Shown here one piece after another: positions 1 through 7,409 of a stretch of DNA of 23,799 nucleotides. The position numbers and the translations under genes are program-made. The DNA is from JAVBOJ01 sp031550755 (GTDB lineage Bacteria; Bacillota; Clostridia; Oscillospirales; UBA929): NCBI GenBank assembly GCA_031550755.1, contig JAVBOJ010000130.1:1-23799 (forward strand). Direction: 5' to 3'. Positions within the stretch are counted from its first letter, which is position 1. The number at the start of each line of letters is the position of its first letter. The notes beneath the pieces were generated by a model. The model did no database searches. It was not told the origin of the DNA and saw only the letters and a list, made by a program, of their open reading frames with translations.

Positions 1-1
1 G

Positions 2-82
2 CTGAACCGCTCGCGCCGGGTGGCCGACAAGGTGCGGCTCTATGACGCCCGCGAAGCCCTGCGGCTGCTCAGTGAGCTATGA
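2..82 (+). CDS. C-terminal end of an unidentified protein (5' end outside window)
   Basis: An open frame enters from the left edge and stops at TGA 80-82. It encodes 26 residues that are rich in Arg and Leu and end in LLSEL. The stop overlaps the ATG of the decarboxylase gene (ATGA, 79-82), which is typical of translationally coupled operon genes and supports this being a real coding end. The fragment is too short for me to assign a family. In Bacillus the gene before the yaaO-type decarboxylase varies, so context does not decide it. Confidence 0.55.
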   Translation: MNRSRRVADKVRLYDAREALRLLSEL

Positions 83-1395
83 GCGCGCCGCTGTATGACG
101 CACTGGCCGCCGCCGCCGGGAAGGACATGCTGCGGCTGCACATGCCGGGGCACAAGGGGCGGCCCGTCGCCGGGCATTTCGGCGAGGTCGCCGCGCTGGA
201 CGTGACCGAGCTGTCCTATTCGGGCAACCTGTACACCGAGGAGCGCGGCCCGATCCGCGAAGCGGAAGCCCTCTGGGCCGAGGCTTGCGGCGCAAAGCAT
301 TGCCTGTTTCTCACCGGCGGGGCGACCCAGGGGATTTTGGCGCTGTTTGCCGCCTTTGCCCGCCCGGGGGATACCGTAATCCTCGACAGAGGCGCCCACC
401 GCAGTGTCCACAACGCCGTGGCGCTGCTGGATTTGCGCCCCGTCTGGCTGCGCCGGCCGCGCCTTGCGCCCTTCGGCGTGGAGGCGGCGCTGCCGCCCGC
501 GACGGTGGAGGCGGCGCTGGACGCCCACCCGGACGCGGCCTTTGTTTTTGTCACAGACCCGACCTATTACGGCGTGCTCTCCGACCTCGACGCCGTCGCG
601 GCGGTCTGCCGCGCGCGGAACATACCGTTTTTGCTCGACGCCGCCCACGGCGCGCAGCTGTTGTTTTTGTCCGGAGCCCCGCCGGCGGACGCGGCGGTCT
701 TTTCGGCGCACAAAACCCTCCCGGCCTTGGGGCAGGCGGCCTTTGTTTTGCTGCGCGACGCGGCCATGGCCGCGCGGGTGCGCGGCATGACGGCGGTCTT
801 CGGCACCTCCAGCCCGTCCTATCCGATCATGGCGTCGATGGATCTCGCCCGGGCGCACATGCTGGGGGAGGGACGGGAGGCGCTGACGCGCGTAGTCTCC
901 GGCGCGGAGACCCTGCGGCGGGATTTCCCGCATTTTCTCACCGGGGGCGACCCGACCCGGCTGTGTCTGTACACCGGGCGGGGGTTCTCCGACGCGCTGC
1001 GGCTGGAAGAGCGGCACGGCGTCGCCTGCGAAATGGCCGATCGGTACAACATCGTGTTTTTGCTCTCCTGCGCCGACGATACGGAAGCTCTCGCGCGGCT
1101 CAGAGCCGCGCTGGAGGCGCTGTTTTCCGCGCGGCTGGTGCCACTGCCCGCGCGGGCGCAGACCCCGCCGCCCGATCTGCCCGAACGGGGGCTGCCGGCG
1201 CGGGAGGCGCTGTTTGCCCCGCGGGAGCCGGTGCCGCTGGGGGAGTCGGCGGGGCGGGTGGCCGCCGAGCTGCTGTCCCCTTATCCGCCCGGCGTCCCGG
1301 CGGTATCTTACGGCGAGAAAATCGACAAAAATTCCATCGACTTTTTGGGGCAGATGGGATATACTGAAGGCGACATGGTGTATGTTGTTTTGTAG
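79..1395 (+). CDS. Orn/Lys/Arg decarboxylase family protein (YaaO/SpeA-like, short form)
   Basis: A 438-residue fold-type I PLP enzyme of the Orn/Lys/Arg decarboxylase family, expected to decarboxylate a basic amino acid in the cytoplasm (arginine to agmatine or lysine to cadaverine) for polyamine synthesis. Family signatures are the N-terminal LHMPGHKG (about residues 20-27), the LTGGATQG phosphate-binding turn (79-86), LLDAAHGA with the PLP-nitrogen Asp187, and FSAHKTLPALGQ with the Schiff-base Lys212. The length fits the short Firmicutes YaaO type and not the roughly 700-residue biodegradative enzymes. The start overlaps the preceding stop as ATGA. The gene leads the darA-holB-ricT-tatD block, as yaaO does in Bacillus. 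The substrate cannot be read from the sequence. The stop codon TAG lies inside a repeat (GTAGGGG) that begins at 1392. Confidence 0.93.
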   Translation: MSAPLYDALAAAAGKDMLRLHMPGHKGRPVAGHFGEVAALDVTELSYSGNLYTEERGPIREAEALWAEACGAKHCLFLTGGATQGILALFAAFARPGDTVILDRGAHRSVHNAVALLDLRPVWLRRPRLAPFGVEAALPPATVEAALDAHPDAAFVFVTDPTYYGVLSDLDAVAAVCRARNIPFLLDAAHGAQLLFLSGAPPADAAVFSAHKTLPALGQAAFVLLRDAAMAARVRGMTAVFGTSSPSYPIMASMDLARAHMLGEGREALTRVVSGAETLRRDFPHFLTGGDPTRLCLYTGRGFSDALRLEERHGVACEMADRYNIVFLLSCADDTEALARLRAALEALFSARLVPLPARAQTPPPDLPERGLPAREALFAPREPVPLGESAGRVAAELLSPYPPGVPAVSYGEKIDKNSIDFLGQMGYTEGDMVYVVL

Positions 1396-1534
1396 GGGAC
1401 GCCGCCCTCGGCGTCCCGTCGCTTCCCCAATCCCCGCGTTATAATTGGACGGGGGCGTGGGGCAACATGCCGGGCGAACGCCCCCGCAATTCTTCATTTT
1501 TCATTGTCCGCGCCCCTATCTGTTATCTGCATAC
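1392..1534. repeat. composite palindromic intergenic repeat between the decarboxylase gene and darA
   Basis: The gap holds three repeat parts. First, GTAGGGG at 1392 opens a perfect 8-bp hairpin (GGGACGCC / GGCGTCCC, 1396-1417). Second, there is a 9-bp inverted repeat CGGGGGCGT / ACGCCCCCG (1450-1458 and 1478-1486). Third, TATCTGTTATCTG at 1517-1529 is the reverse complement of the AGATAAC heptamers found at 12395, 21083 and 23002. The first hairpin has the same frame as those at 21130 and 23035, but with a different, still complementary stem. The end of the gap (about 1546-1553) is the ribosome site of darA. Confidence 0.7.
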
Positions 1535-1561
1535 AATTCCCCAAAAAGGAGGTCATCCCCC

Positions 1562-1885
1562 ATGAAACTGATTCTGGCCATCATCAACCACGACGACGCC
1601 CACAGCGTCATCCAGCATCTCACCCAGGCCGGATTTCCGGTCACCAAGCTGGCCACCACGGGCGGATTTCTCATGGTGGGCAATGTGACGGTGCTCATCG
1701 GCGTGGAGGACGACAAGCTCGACGGCGCGCTGGAGATCATCGGCAAATACTCCACCAGCCGCCGGCAGGTCATCCCGACCACCTCCGAAATGGGGCTGGG
1801 GTTCTATTCGGCCATGCCCGTCGAGGTCACGGTGGGCGGCGCGACGGTGTTTGTCATCCCCGTCGAGCAGTTCAAGAAATATTGA
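1562..1885 (+). CDS. darA: cyclic-di-AMP receptor DarA/PstA (PII-like)
   Basis: A 107-residue PII-like protein of the YaaQ/DarA/PstA family, a trimeric cytoplasmic receptor for the second messenger c-di-AMP. It matches the family along its length. It begins MKLILAIIN, carries the family hallmark TKLATTGGFL (about 28-37), and ends PVEVTVGGATVFVIPVEQF, as in the Bacillus and Staphylococcus proteins. The start is ATG 1562, preceded by AAAAAGGAGG at a good distance. The frame stays open further upstream, but that part runs through the repeat and has no family similarity. The stop overlaps the TTG start of holB (TTGA, 1882-1885). Output partners of DarA are not generally known, and the sequence adds nothing on that point. 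Confidence 0.96.
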   Translation: MKLILAIINHDDAHSVIQHLTQAGFPVTKLATTGGFLMVGNVTVLIGVEDDKLDGALEIIGKYSTSRRQVIPTTSEMGLGFYSAMPVEVTVGGATVFVIPVEQFKKY

Positions 1886-2616
1886 ACGCGCCCCACGCCC
1901 TCATCATCACCGGCGGGACAAGGGAAGCCCGCCGGGCGTTTGCCGTGCGGGAAGCCGCCGCGCGGCAGTGCGCGCGCCGGGACGGAACCTCCTGTGGGGT
2001 CTGCGCGGGCTGCCGCAAAACGCTGGAGGGCACGCATCCGGACATGGACATTGTCGCGGCGGCCGGCCGCGAGATCGTGGTGGATACGGTGCGCGCAGTC
2101 AAGGCCGCGCTGTCGCTGTTGCCCGGCGAGGGCTTTTGCCGCGTCGTGATTTTCGACGAGGCCGACACGCTGAATCCGCACGCCCAAAACGCGCTGCTGG
2201 CGGTATTGGAGGAGCCTCCCTCCCATGCCGCTTTTTTGCTGTGCACCGCCGTGCCGGAAGCGCTGCTGCTCACGGTGCGCTCCCGCTGCGCCGTCGTGCG
2301 TCTGCCCCATGCCGAGGAGACGGCGGAGGAGCCGGACGAGAGCGTCGCGTCGCTCGTGGCGGCGATTGCGCAAAAAGACGAGTGGGCCTGCTGTCAAATT
2401 GTGCTTTCCTGGGAAAAATGCAAGCGCGAGGAGCTGGAAAAACGGCTTTTCCAGCTGTCCGCCGCCTTGCGTACCCGGCTGGAAACCGCCGATCCCTTGA
2501 CGGGCAAACGGTTTTATTGTATACTGGACGGGGTTTGCGCCCTGCGCGACTCCCTTCGCCGCAACGCCGGCGTGGGGCATGTCTGCGGCGCGCTGGCCTG
2601 TCAACTAGTGAACTAA
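1882..2616 (+). CDS. holB: DNA polymerase III delta-prime subunit (short HolB)
   Basis: An AAA+ clamp-loader subunit of 244 residues, which places the sliding clamp on DNA with DnaX and HolA. Visible signatures are a zinc module with Cys30, Cys38, Cys41 and Cys44 (CGVCAGC, followed by GTHPD), the Walker B-like FDEADTLNPHAQNALLAVLEEPP (91-113) and a sensor-type TVRSRC (131-136). The P-loop position reads ITGGTREARR, with no GKT/GKS, in keeping with delta-prime subunits that do not bind ATP. It is shorter than the usual 310-340 residues at both ends. It lacks the N-terminal GQ-type helix, and the C-terminal collar domain is reduced. The TTG start overlaps the darA stop, so translation is probably coupled. 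A longer start would lie wholly inside darA in another frame. Confidence 0.9.
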   Translation: MNAPHALIITGGTREARRAFAVREAAARQCARRDGTSCGVCAGCRKTLEGTHPDMDIVAAAGREIVVDTVRAVKAALSLLPGEGFCRVVIFDEADTLNPHAQNALLAVLEEPPSHAAFLLCTAVPEALLLTVRSRCAVVRLPHAEETAEEPDESVASLVAAIAQKDEWACCQIVLSWEKCKREELEKRLFQLSAALRTRLETADPLTGKRFYCILDGVCALRDSLRRNAGVGHVCGALACQLVN

Positions 2617-2628
2617 GGAGCCATTATT

Positions 2629-3639
2629 TTGGTCACTGTAATCGGAGTTCGTTTCAAAGACGTCGGCAAGACGTATTCGTTTGATCCCGCCGGGCTGGAG
2701 ATTGCCCGCGAGGACGCCGTCATTGTGGAAACCGCCCGCGGCATCGAGTTCGGAACCTGTGTCCAGCCGCCCCACGAGGTGGAGGACGACGCCATCGTCC
2801 CGCCCCTGCGTCGGACGGTGCGTCTGGCGACCCCGGAGGACTTCAAGACCCTGCGGGCCAACGAGGAGAAAGAGAAGAAAGCCGCCGAGGTCTGCCGCGA
2901 GAAGATCATCGCCCACAAGCTGGACATGAAATTCGTCTCGGCGGAATACGCCTTTGACGGCAGTAAAATCATCTTTTATTTCACTGCCGACGGCCGGGTG
3001 GACTTTCGCGAGCTGGTCAAGGATCTGGCCGGCGTTTTCCGCACCCGCATCGAGCTGCGCCAGATCGGCGTGCGCGACGAGGCGAAAATGCTGGGCGGTC
3101 TGGGCATCTGCGGCAAGCCGTTTTGCTGCGCCACCTTTTTGGACGAGTTCCAGCCGGTGTCCATCAAAATGGCCAAGGAGCAGAATCTCTCCCTCAATCC
3201 CACCAAGATTTCGGGCACCTGCGGGCGGCTGATGTGCTGCCTTAAATTCGAGCAGGAGGCCTATGAGGATTTGCTCAAAACCACACCGCGGGTGGATTCC
3301 ACCGTCAAAACCCCCGACGGCGTCGGCATCGTTGAGGAGGTCAGCCTGCTGCGCGGGCGGCTCAAGGTGCGGCTGGACGACGCGCCGGAAGCCCTGAAGG
3401 TCTATGACAAATGCGATTGCTGCCCGATGAAGGGCGCGCGACGCGCCGCCGAAGGCAGACCGCCGTCCAAGGCGGACGCCGTGCCCGAGGCCAAACCGAA
3501 AACCGGCAACGGCAACGGCAACCAAAGCGGCGGCCATCCGCCCAGGCAAAGCAAGCCCGGCGGCGCGCCCAAGCCCGGCAACCACCCTCCGAGACCCAAA
3601 CAGAAGCCGGAGCCCGAGAAAAAACATGAATCTGTTTGA
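2629..3639 (+). CDS. ricT: PSP1/RicT family protein (YaaT)
   Basis: A 336-residue protein of the PSP1 family. In Bacillus, RicT (YaaT) joins RicA and RicF in a complex that binds iron-sulfur clusters, speeds the Spo0A phosphorelay and assists RNase Y in mRNA processing. The cysteine signatures are present: LGGLGICGKPFCC (Cys161, 166, 167), GTCGRLMCCLKFE (Cys198, 203, 204) and CDCC (262-265). The conserved core ends near residue 265. The last 70 residues are a Gly/Pro/Lys/Asn-rich, probably disordered tail unlike the core. The start is TTG 2629, eight bases after AAGGAG, which itself overlaps the holB stop. The 3' end overlaps tatD by 14 bases. Neither ricA nor ricF is in the window. Confidence 0.94.
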   Translation: MVTVIGVRFKDVGKTYSFDPAGLEIAREDAVIVETARGIEFGTCVQPPHEVEDDAIVPPLRRTVRLATPEDFKTLRANEEKEKKAAEVCREKIIAHKLDMKFVSAEYAFDGSKIIFYFTADGRVDFRELVKDLAGVFRTRIELRQIGVRDEAKMLGGLGICGKPFCCATFLDEFQPVSIKMAKEQNLSLNPTKISGTCGRLMCCLKFEQEAYEDLLKTTPRVDSTVKTPDGVGIVEEVSLLRGRLKVRLDDAPEALKVYDKCDCCPMKGARRAAEGRPPSKADAVPEAKPKTGNGNGNQSGGHPPRQSKPGGAPKPGNHPPRPKQKPEPEKKHESV

Positions 3640-4387
3640 CACCCACGCCCATTATGACGACGCACGCTTCGACCCCGACAGGGACGAGGTGCTGGCCGCC
3701 CTGCCCGGCGCGGGCGTTTCTCTTGTGGTCAACCCCGGCTGCGATCTGCCCTCCTCCCGCGCCGCCGTCGCGCTGGCCGAGACCTATCCCCATGTCTTTG
3801 CCGCCGTCGGGGTGCATCCCCACGAGGCCGGGAGCTGGTCGGACGACACGGGGCAGACGCTGTTCGAGCTGGCGCAATCCGCCAGAGTGCGCGCCGTCGG
3901 CGAAATCGGGCTGGATTATTATTACGACAACGCCCCGCGTGACCTGCAAAAAGCCTGCTTTCGCGCCCAAATGGCGCTGGCGCGGGCGCTCTCCCTGCCG
4001 GTCATCATCCACGACCGAGACGCTCACGCCGATTCGCTCCTCATCCTGCGGGAATTTCCCGAGGTTACCGGGGTTTTCCACTGCTTTTCCGGCAGCGCTG
4101 AAATGGCGCGGGAGCTTGTGGCGCTGGGGTATTCCCTCTCGTTTACCGGCGTGGTGACCTATAAAAACGCCCGGCGCGTGCTGGAGGCGGCCGCCGCCGT
4201 CCCGCTCGACCGGCTGATGCTCGAAACCGACGCGCCCTATCTCGCGCCGGAGGGTCATCGCGGACAGCGCAATGACTCGCGGCTGATGGGGCCGACCTGC
4301 CGAACGCTGGCGGCGCTGCGCGGCGTAACCGAGGAGGAGCTGGCGGCGCTGACGATGCAAAATGGACGGAAATTTTTTCAGATATAA
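3626..4387 (+). CDS. tatD: TatD family metal-dependent deoxyribonuclease
   Basis: A 253-residue TIM-barrel hydrolase of the TatD family (YabD/TatD/YcfH), expected to act as a cytoplasmic metal-dependent 3'-5' exonuclease on DNA. Metal ligands appear in family order: His7 and His9 (THAH), Glu93 (GEIGLDYYY), His129 (IIHDRDAH), His152 (FHCFSGS) and Asp202 (LETDAPYL). Length is normal and the sequence is complete. The ATG lies inside the 3' end of ricT, so the two genes are probably translated together. In Bacillus the tatD gene yabD is a few genes further downstream of ricT; here the intervening genes are absent. Confidence 0.96.
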   Translation: MNLFDTHAHYDDARFDPDRDEVLAALPGAGVSLVVNPGCDLPSSRAAVALAETYPHVFAAVGVHPHEAGSWSDDTGQTLFELAQSARVRAVGEIGLDYYYDNAPRDLQKACFRAQMALARALSLPVIIHDRDAHADSLLILREFPEVTGVFHCFSGSAEMARELVALGYSLSFTGVVTYKNARRVLEAAAAVPLDRLMLETDAPYLAPEGHRGQRNDSRLMGPTCRTLAALRGVTEEELAALTMQNGRKFFQI

Positions 4388-4409
4388 AAAGAGGGAGCGG
4401 ACTATCAAC

Positions 4410-5426
4410 ATGGCGGACAGGATTTTGTATGAATGGACGCGGCTGTCCGGCTTTGAGCTGCACGACAACCGTCTCATCGGCAATGTGAACGGCTTTTGGT
4501 TTTCCTGCCTGAACACCCAAAACGGGCGGATGATTGTGTTCGCGGCGGGGTCGCCGCGCGCCGAAGCGCCGGACGAGCTGCGCCGGTATCTCCGGGAAAA
4601 CCGCAAGACACTGGGGGCGACGACGGCCGGCGTCGGCAAAAACAGCACGCTGACCCTGACCCGCACGGCGCGCGGCCGCGCCGGCAACGCCGAGGCGTTG
4701 CACGCCTTTGTCCACGCGGTCGCGCAGGTGCTGCCGCAGTTCGGGTTTGTGCCCAACGGCCATTGCGCCGGCTGCGCCGCGCCCTCCGACCGGTACGCCC
4801 TGTGGGAGAACGCGCTGCTGCCGCTTTGCGACGATTGCCTGCAACAGAAGGCGTCCCAGAAGCGTGCACCGGTGACCGGCGTCTCGTGCCTGACCGGACT
4901 GATGGGCGCGGTGCTGGGCGGGCTGGTCGGTGTCATCCCGTGGCTGCTCGCGGCGCATTATACCGACCGGTTTATTTTGTATCTCGCGGTGCTGGCCGGC
5001 ATGGGCGCTTACGGCGGCTACCGGCTGCTGCGCGGCCCCAAGCGGATGCTGTACGGCGTGCCGGTGCTCGCGCTGGCTACGCTGTTTGCCCTGTTTGCCG
5101 CCAACGTGGTGGATTACGCGTGGATGTTCCAGGAGGAGTACGGCGTGTTTTCGATCCGCGCCGGGCTGGAGCTCCTGTTTGTGTACGAGGATGTGGGGAA
5201 TGTCATCAACAACCTCGGCCTGAGCCTACTGTTCGGCATCGGCGGCATTTTCGTCGGAGGCGCGATGCTGCGCGGATACACCGGCAACGGCAAACCGCCC
5301 CTGCGGCTGCCGTCCGGCGGGGCTGTTTCTTCGGCGGCACCGGACCCGACCCCCGCGCCGGCGGCGGTGTCCGCCGCGCCCGAGACAAAAAGCAGGGACA
5401 ACACCAAGGATCCGTGGGAAGCCTGA
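4410..5426 (+). CDS. membrane protein with N-terminal soluble domain and Cys4 zinc-ribbon-like motif, function unknown
   Basis: I do not recognise the family. The protein has 338 residues. Its first half is soluble and contains a CAGC...CDDC pair about 30 residues apart (near residues 124-155), a plausible Cys4 zinc site. About five hydrophobic segments follow, starting GLMGAVLGGLVGVIPWLL. The tail is Ala/Pro/Ser-rich and ends KDPWEA. Start choice: ATG 4410 follows GAGGGAG (4391-4397) and gives an N terminus that begins at once with structured sequence. An in-frame ATG at 4362 would overlap tatD by 26 bases and add KKRERTIN-like residues with no ribosome site. It follows tatD by 22 bases, so it is probably in the same transcript. 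Confidence 0.8.
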   Translation: MADRILYEWTRLSGFELHDNRLIGNVNGFWFSCLNTQNGRMIVFAAGSPRAEAPDELRRYLRENRKTLGATTAGVGKNSTLTLTRTARGRAGNAEALHAFVHAVAQVLPQFGFVPNGHCAGCAAPSDRYALWENALLPLCDDCLQQKASQKRAPVTGVSCLTGLMGAVLGGLVGVIPWLLAAHYTDRFILYLAVLAGMGAYGGYRLLRGPKRMLYGVPVLALATLFALFAANVVDYAWMFQEEYGVFSIRAGLELLFVYEDVGNVINNLGLSLLFGIGGIFVGGAMLRGYTGNGKPPLRLPSGGAVSSAAPDPTPAPAAVSAAPETKSRDNTKDPWEA

Positions 5427-5519
5427 CGAATCGGCACAAACCGTTGGGAATCAAGGCGGGCTTTGACGAAACAGGTATCAATAAAATCTATTTCTTGCCC
5501 CCAAAAGTGAGGAAAAACC

Positions 5520-5933
5520 ATGCGTGCAGCCGGCGCTTCCCGGGGATATTTCTTCTTCCGCGCGTTGGTCGGCGCGGCGTTGCCCGCCGCCGCCGGGGTA
5601 TTGCTGCTGCGCTATTTGGGATCCGGCCGCTGGGGGCTCGCCCTGTTTCCGGCGCTGCTGATCGCGCCGTGCGCGGCAGGGTTGTCGCGCTGCCGGGACA
5701 AGGTTGTCCTGATCCCCGCCGCCGTCGCGGCGGTCGGCCTATTGCTGTTCGGCTATTTGCGGCAGGTATTTTTTGAGATTTATGATTTTTTTGATTTTTG
5801 GGATTTCTGGAAGGTTTTTACCACGAAAGGGATACTTTCCGATTATTTTTGGCCTGTTTTGTGCATCCTGATAGGGACAGCCGCGGGATTTTTGCCGGCG
5901 CTGTTCCGTCGAAGGCCGCCTCCGGTCGAATGA
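5520..5933 (+). CDS. small integral membrane protein, function unknown
   Basis: A 137-residue protein made almost entirely of about four hydrophobic stretches, with an aromatic-rich loop between the third and fourth (IYDFFDFWDFW, about residues 87-97). The charged tail is RRRPPPVE. The ATG at 5520 has a moderate ribosome site (GTGAGG, about 10 bases upstream). It lies 93 bases after the preceding membrane protein gene and 13 bases before the MATE gene, on the same strand. Base composition dips to AT-rich around 5765-5860. I cannot name a family. It may be a lineage-specific membrane protein. Confidence 0.72.
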   Translation: MRAAGASRGYFFFRALVGAALPAAAGVLLLRYLGSGRWGLALFPALLIAPCAAGLSRCRDKVVLIPAAVAAVGLLLFGYLRQVFFEIYDFFDFWDFWKVFTTKGILSDYFWPVLCILIGTAAGFLPALFRRRPPPVE

Positions 5934-5946
5934 GAGGACTACATGT

Positions 5947-7338
5947 ATGACCGATTCTCCTGAAATTTCCAAAACCAGCAGGGACATGACCCAGGGCAGT
6001 CCCGGCCGGCATATTTTCTTCTTTTCGCTGCCGCTGTTTGCCAGCAGCGTGTTTCAGCAGCTCTACAACGTGGTCGATTCGGTCGTGGTCGGCCGCTATG
6101 TGGGCGAAAACGCGCTGGCCGGCGTGGGCACCTCCCAGCCGGTAATTTTGCTGCTCACCTCGCTGTTTGCCGGGATCGGGCTGGGCGCGTCGGCGCTGTT
6201 GTCGCAATATTACGGTGCGGGCGACCGCGAAAAGGTGCGCCAGCTGGTGCATACGATTTATTCGCTGTTTGTCTGCATCGTCGTGCCGCTGACCGTGCTG
6301 GGCATCGTTTTTTCCGGCCCTATGCTGCGGCTCATCAACACGCCGACCGACGGCCAGACCTTTGAAATGGCGCAGACCTATATGATCATCATCATGGCCG
6401 GTCTGCTGCCCTCCTTCGGGTTTAACTTAAACGCCGGTCTGCTGCTCGGCGTCGGCAATTCGATTGTGCCCTTTGTGTCGCTGCTGGTGGCCACGGTGCT
6501 CAACGTCGGGCTGGATATCCTGTTTGTCGGCGGACTCGGCTGGGGCACAGCGGGTGCGGCTTGGGCCACCGTCATCGCCCAGTCGGTTTCGTGGATTTGG
6601 GGCATTGTCTATATCAATCGGCATTATACATTTATGAAATTAAAATTGAAATTTGTGTATCACAAGGAAATATTTCGCGCCGCCATGAAAATGGGGCTGC
6701 CGTCTGGCCTCAACCAATCCCTGTTCGCCGCCGGAACACTGGTCATGCAGGGGCTCATCAACCGTTACGGCACCTCGTTTGTGGCCGGGTTTACCGGCGC
6801 GTCGCGGGTGGAGACCTTCGCGTTTTTCCCCATCCAGAGCTTCGCCACGGCGGTGACCACCTTTGTGGCGCAGAACATCGGCGCCGGCAAAATCGAACGC
6901 GCCCACAAGGGCGCGCGCGCCGGCTTTTTGATGGCCGCCGCCGCCAGTTTGGCCGTTCCGGCATTGGTGCTGCCCTTTGCGCGGGAGACGATTTCGCTGT
7001 TTTTGAAGGAAGACAGCTCGGCGTATGCCATACAGTCCGGCGCGGATTATCTCAACCGGATCATGCCGTTTTTCTTTGTGCTCTCCTGCTTGTGGATGGT
7101 CAACGCCTTGCTGCGCGGCGCGGGGCAGATGATGGTGCCCATGATCTCCACGCTGATCTCGCTGCTCATTGTCCGCCTGCCGCTGGCGTACTGGTTTGCC
7201 GACGAGTTCGGCGCGTCCAATATGTATTATTCGTTCGGCATCGGCTGGGGCGTGGGACTGGTGATCTCGGTGGGCTATTATCTTTCCGGGCGGTGGAAAA
7301 AGCAGCTGTTTGTCCACGCCGCGCGGACGCTGGAGTAA
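5947..7338 (+). CDS. MATE family multidrug/Na+ antiporter
   Basis: A 463-residue transporter of the MATE (MOP superfamily) type, expected to export drugs or metabolites through the cytoplasmic membrane using a Na+ or H+ gradient. It shows the two-lobe MATE pattern with about 12 membrane segments. The first lobe has LPLFASSVFQQLYNVVDSVVVGRYVGENALAGVGTSQP (about 29-66) and LSQYYGAGD. The second-lobe repeat begins GLPSGLNQSLFAAGTLVMQGLINRYGTSFVAGFTGASRVE, and TFVAQNIGAG is the classic FVGQNxGA motif. The ATG at 5947 follows GAGAGGA. The gene ends directly before a strong terminator and is probably the last of the plus-strand block. The substrate cannot be inferred. Confidence 0.93.
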   Translation: MTDSPEISKTSRDMTQGSPGRHIFFFSLPLFASSVFQQLYNVVDSVVVGRYVGENALAGVGTSQPVILLLTSLFAGIGLGASALLSQYYGAGDREKVRQLVHTIYSLFVCIVVPLTVLGIVFSGPMLRLINTPTDGQTFEMAQTYMIIIMAGLLPSFGFNLNAGLLLGVGNSIVPFVSLLVATVLNVGLDILFVGGLGWGTAGAAWATVIAQSVSWIWGIVYINRHYTFMKLKLKFVYHKEIFRAAMKMGLPSGLNQSLFAAGTLVMQGLINRYGTSFVAGFTGASRVETFAFFPIQSFATAVTTFVAQNIGAGKIERAHKGARAGFLMAAAASLAVPALVLPFARETISLFLKEDSSAYAIQSGADYLNRIMPFFFVLSCLWMVNALLRGAGQMMVPMISTLISLLIVRLPLAYWFADEFGASNMYYSFGIGWGVGLVISVGYYLSGRWKKQLFVHAARTLE

Positions 7339-7341
7339 ACA

Positions 7342-7379
7342 AAGCCGGAGGTTGGGATGTCCCGGCCTCCGGCTTTTTG
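7342..7379 (+). terminator. rho-independent terminator after the MATE gene
   Basis: A 9-bp perfect stem AGCCGGAGG / CCTCCGGCT (7343-7351 and 7366-7374) has a 14-base loop and is followed by TTTTT. It starts four bases after the MATE stop. Read on the minus strand, the stem is followed by TTTGTTT, so it may also stop transcription from the convergent acyltransferase gene. Confidence 0.88.
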
Positions 7380-7409
7380 TCGGGGTGCATATCCTTCGCC
7401 CGCTGTCGC

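Noticed and set aside
40..1497. 485-residue open frame on the minus strand opposite the decarboxylase gene
   Set aside because: It is Arg/Gly/Pro-rich with no recognisable motif and lies wholly antisense to a clear PLP enzyme. Such frames are common in GC-rich coding DNA.
3362..4936. 524-residue minus-strand open frame across ricT, tatD and the membrane protein gene
   Set aside because: It spans the boundaries of three well-supported plus-strand genes and has shadow-type composition (Arg, Ala, Gly).
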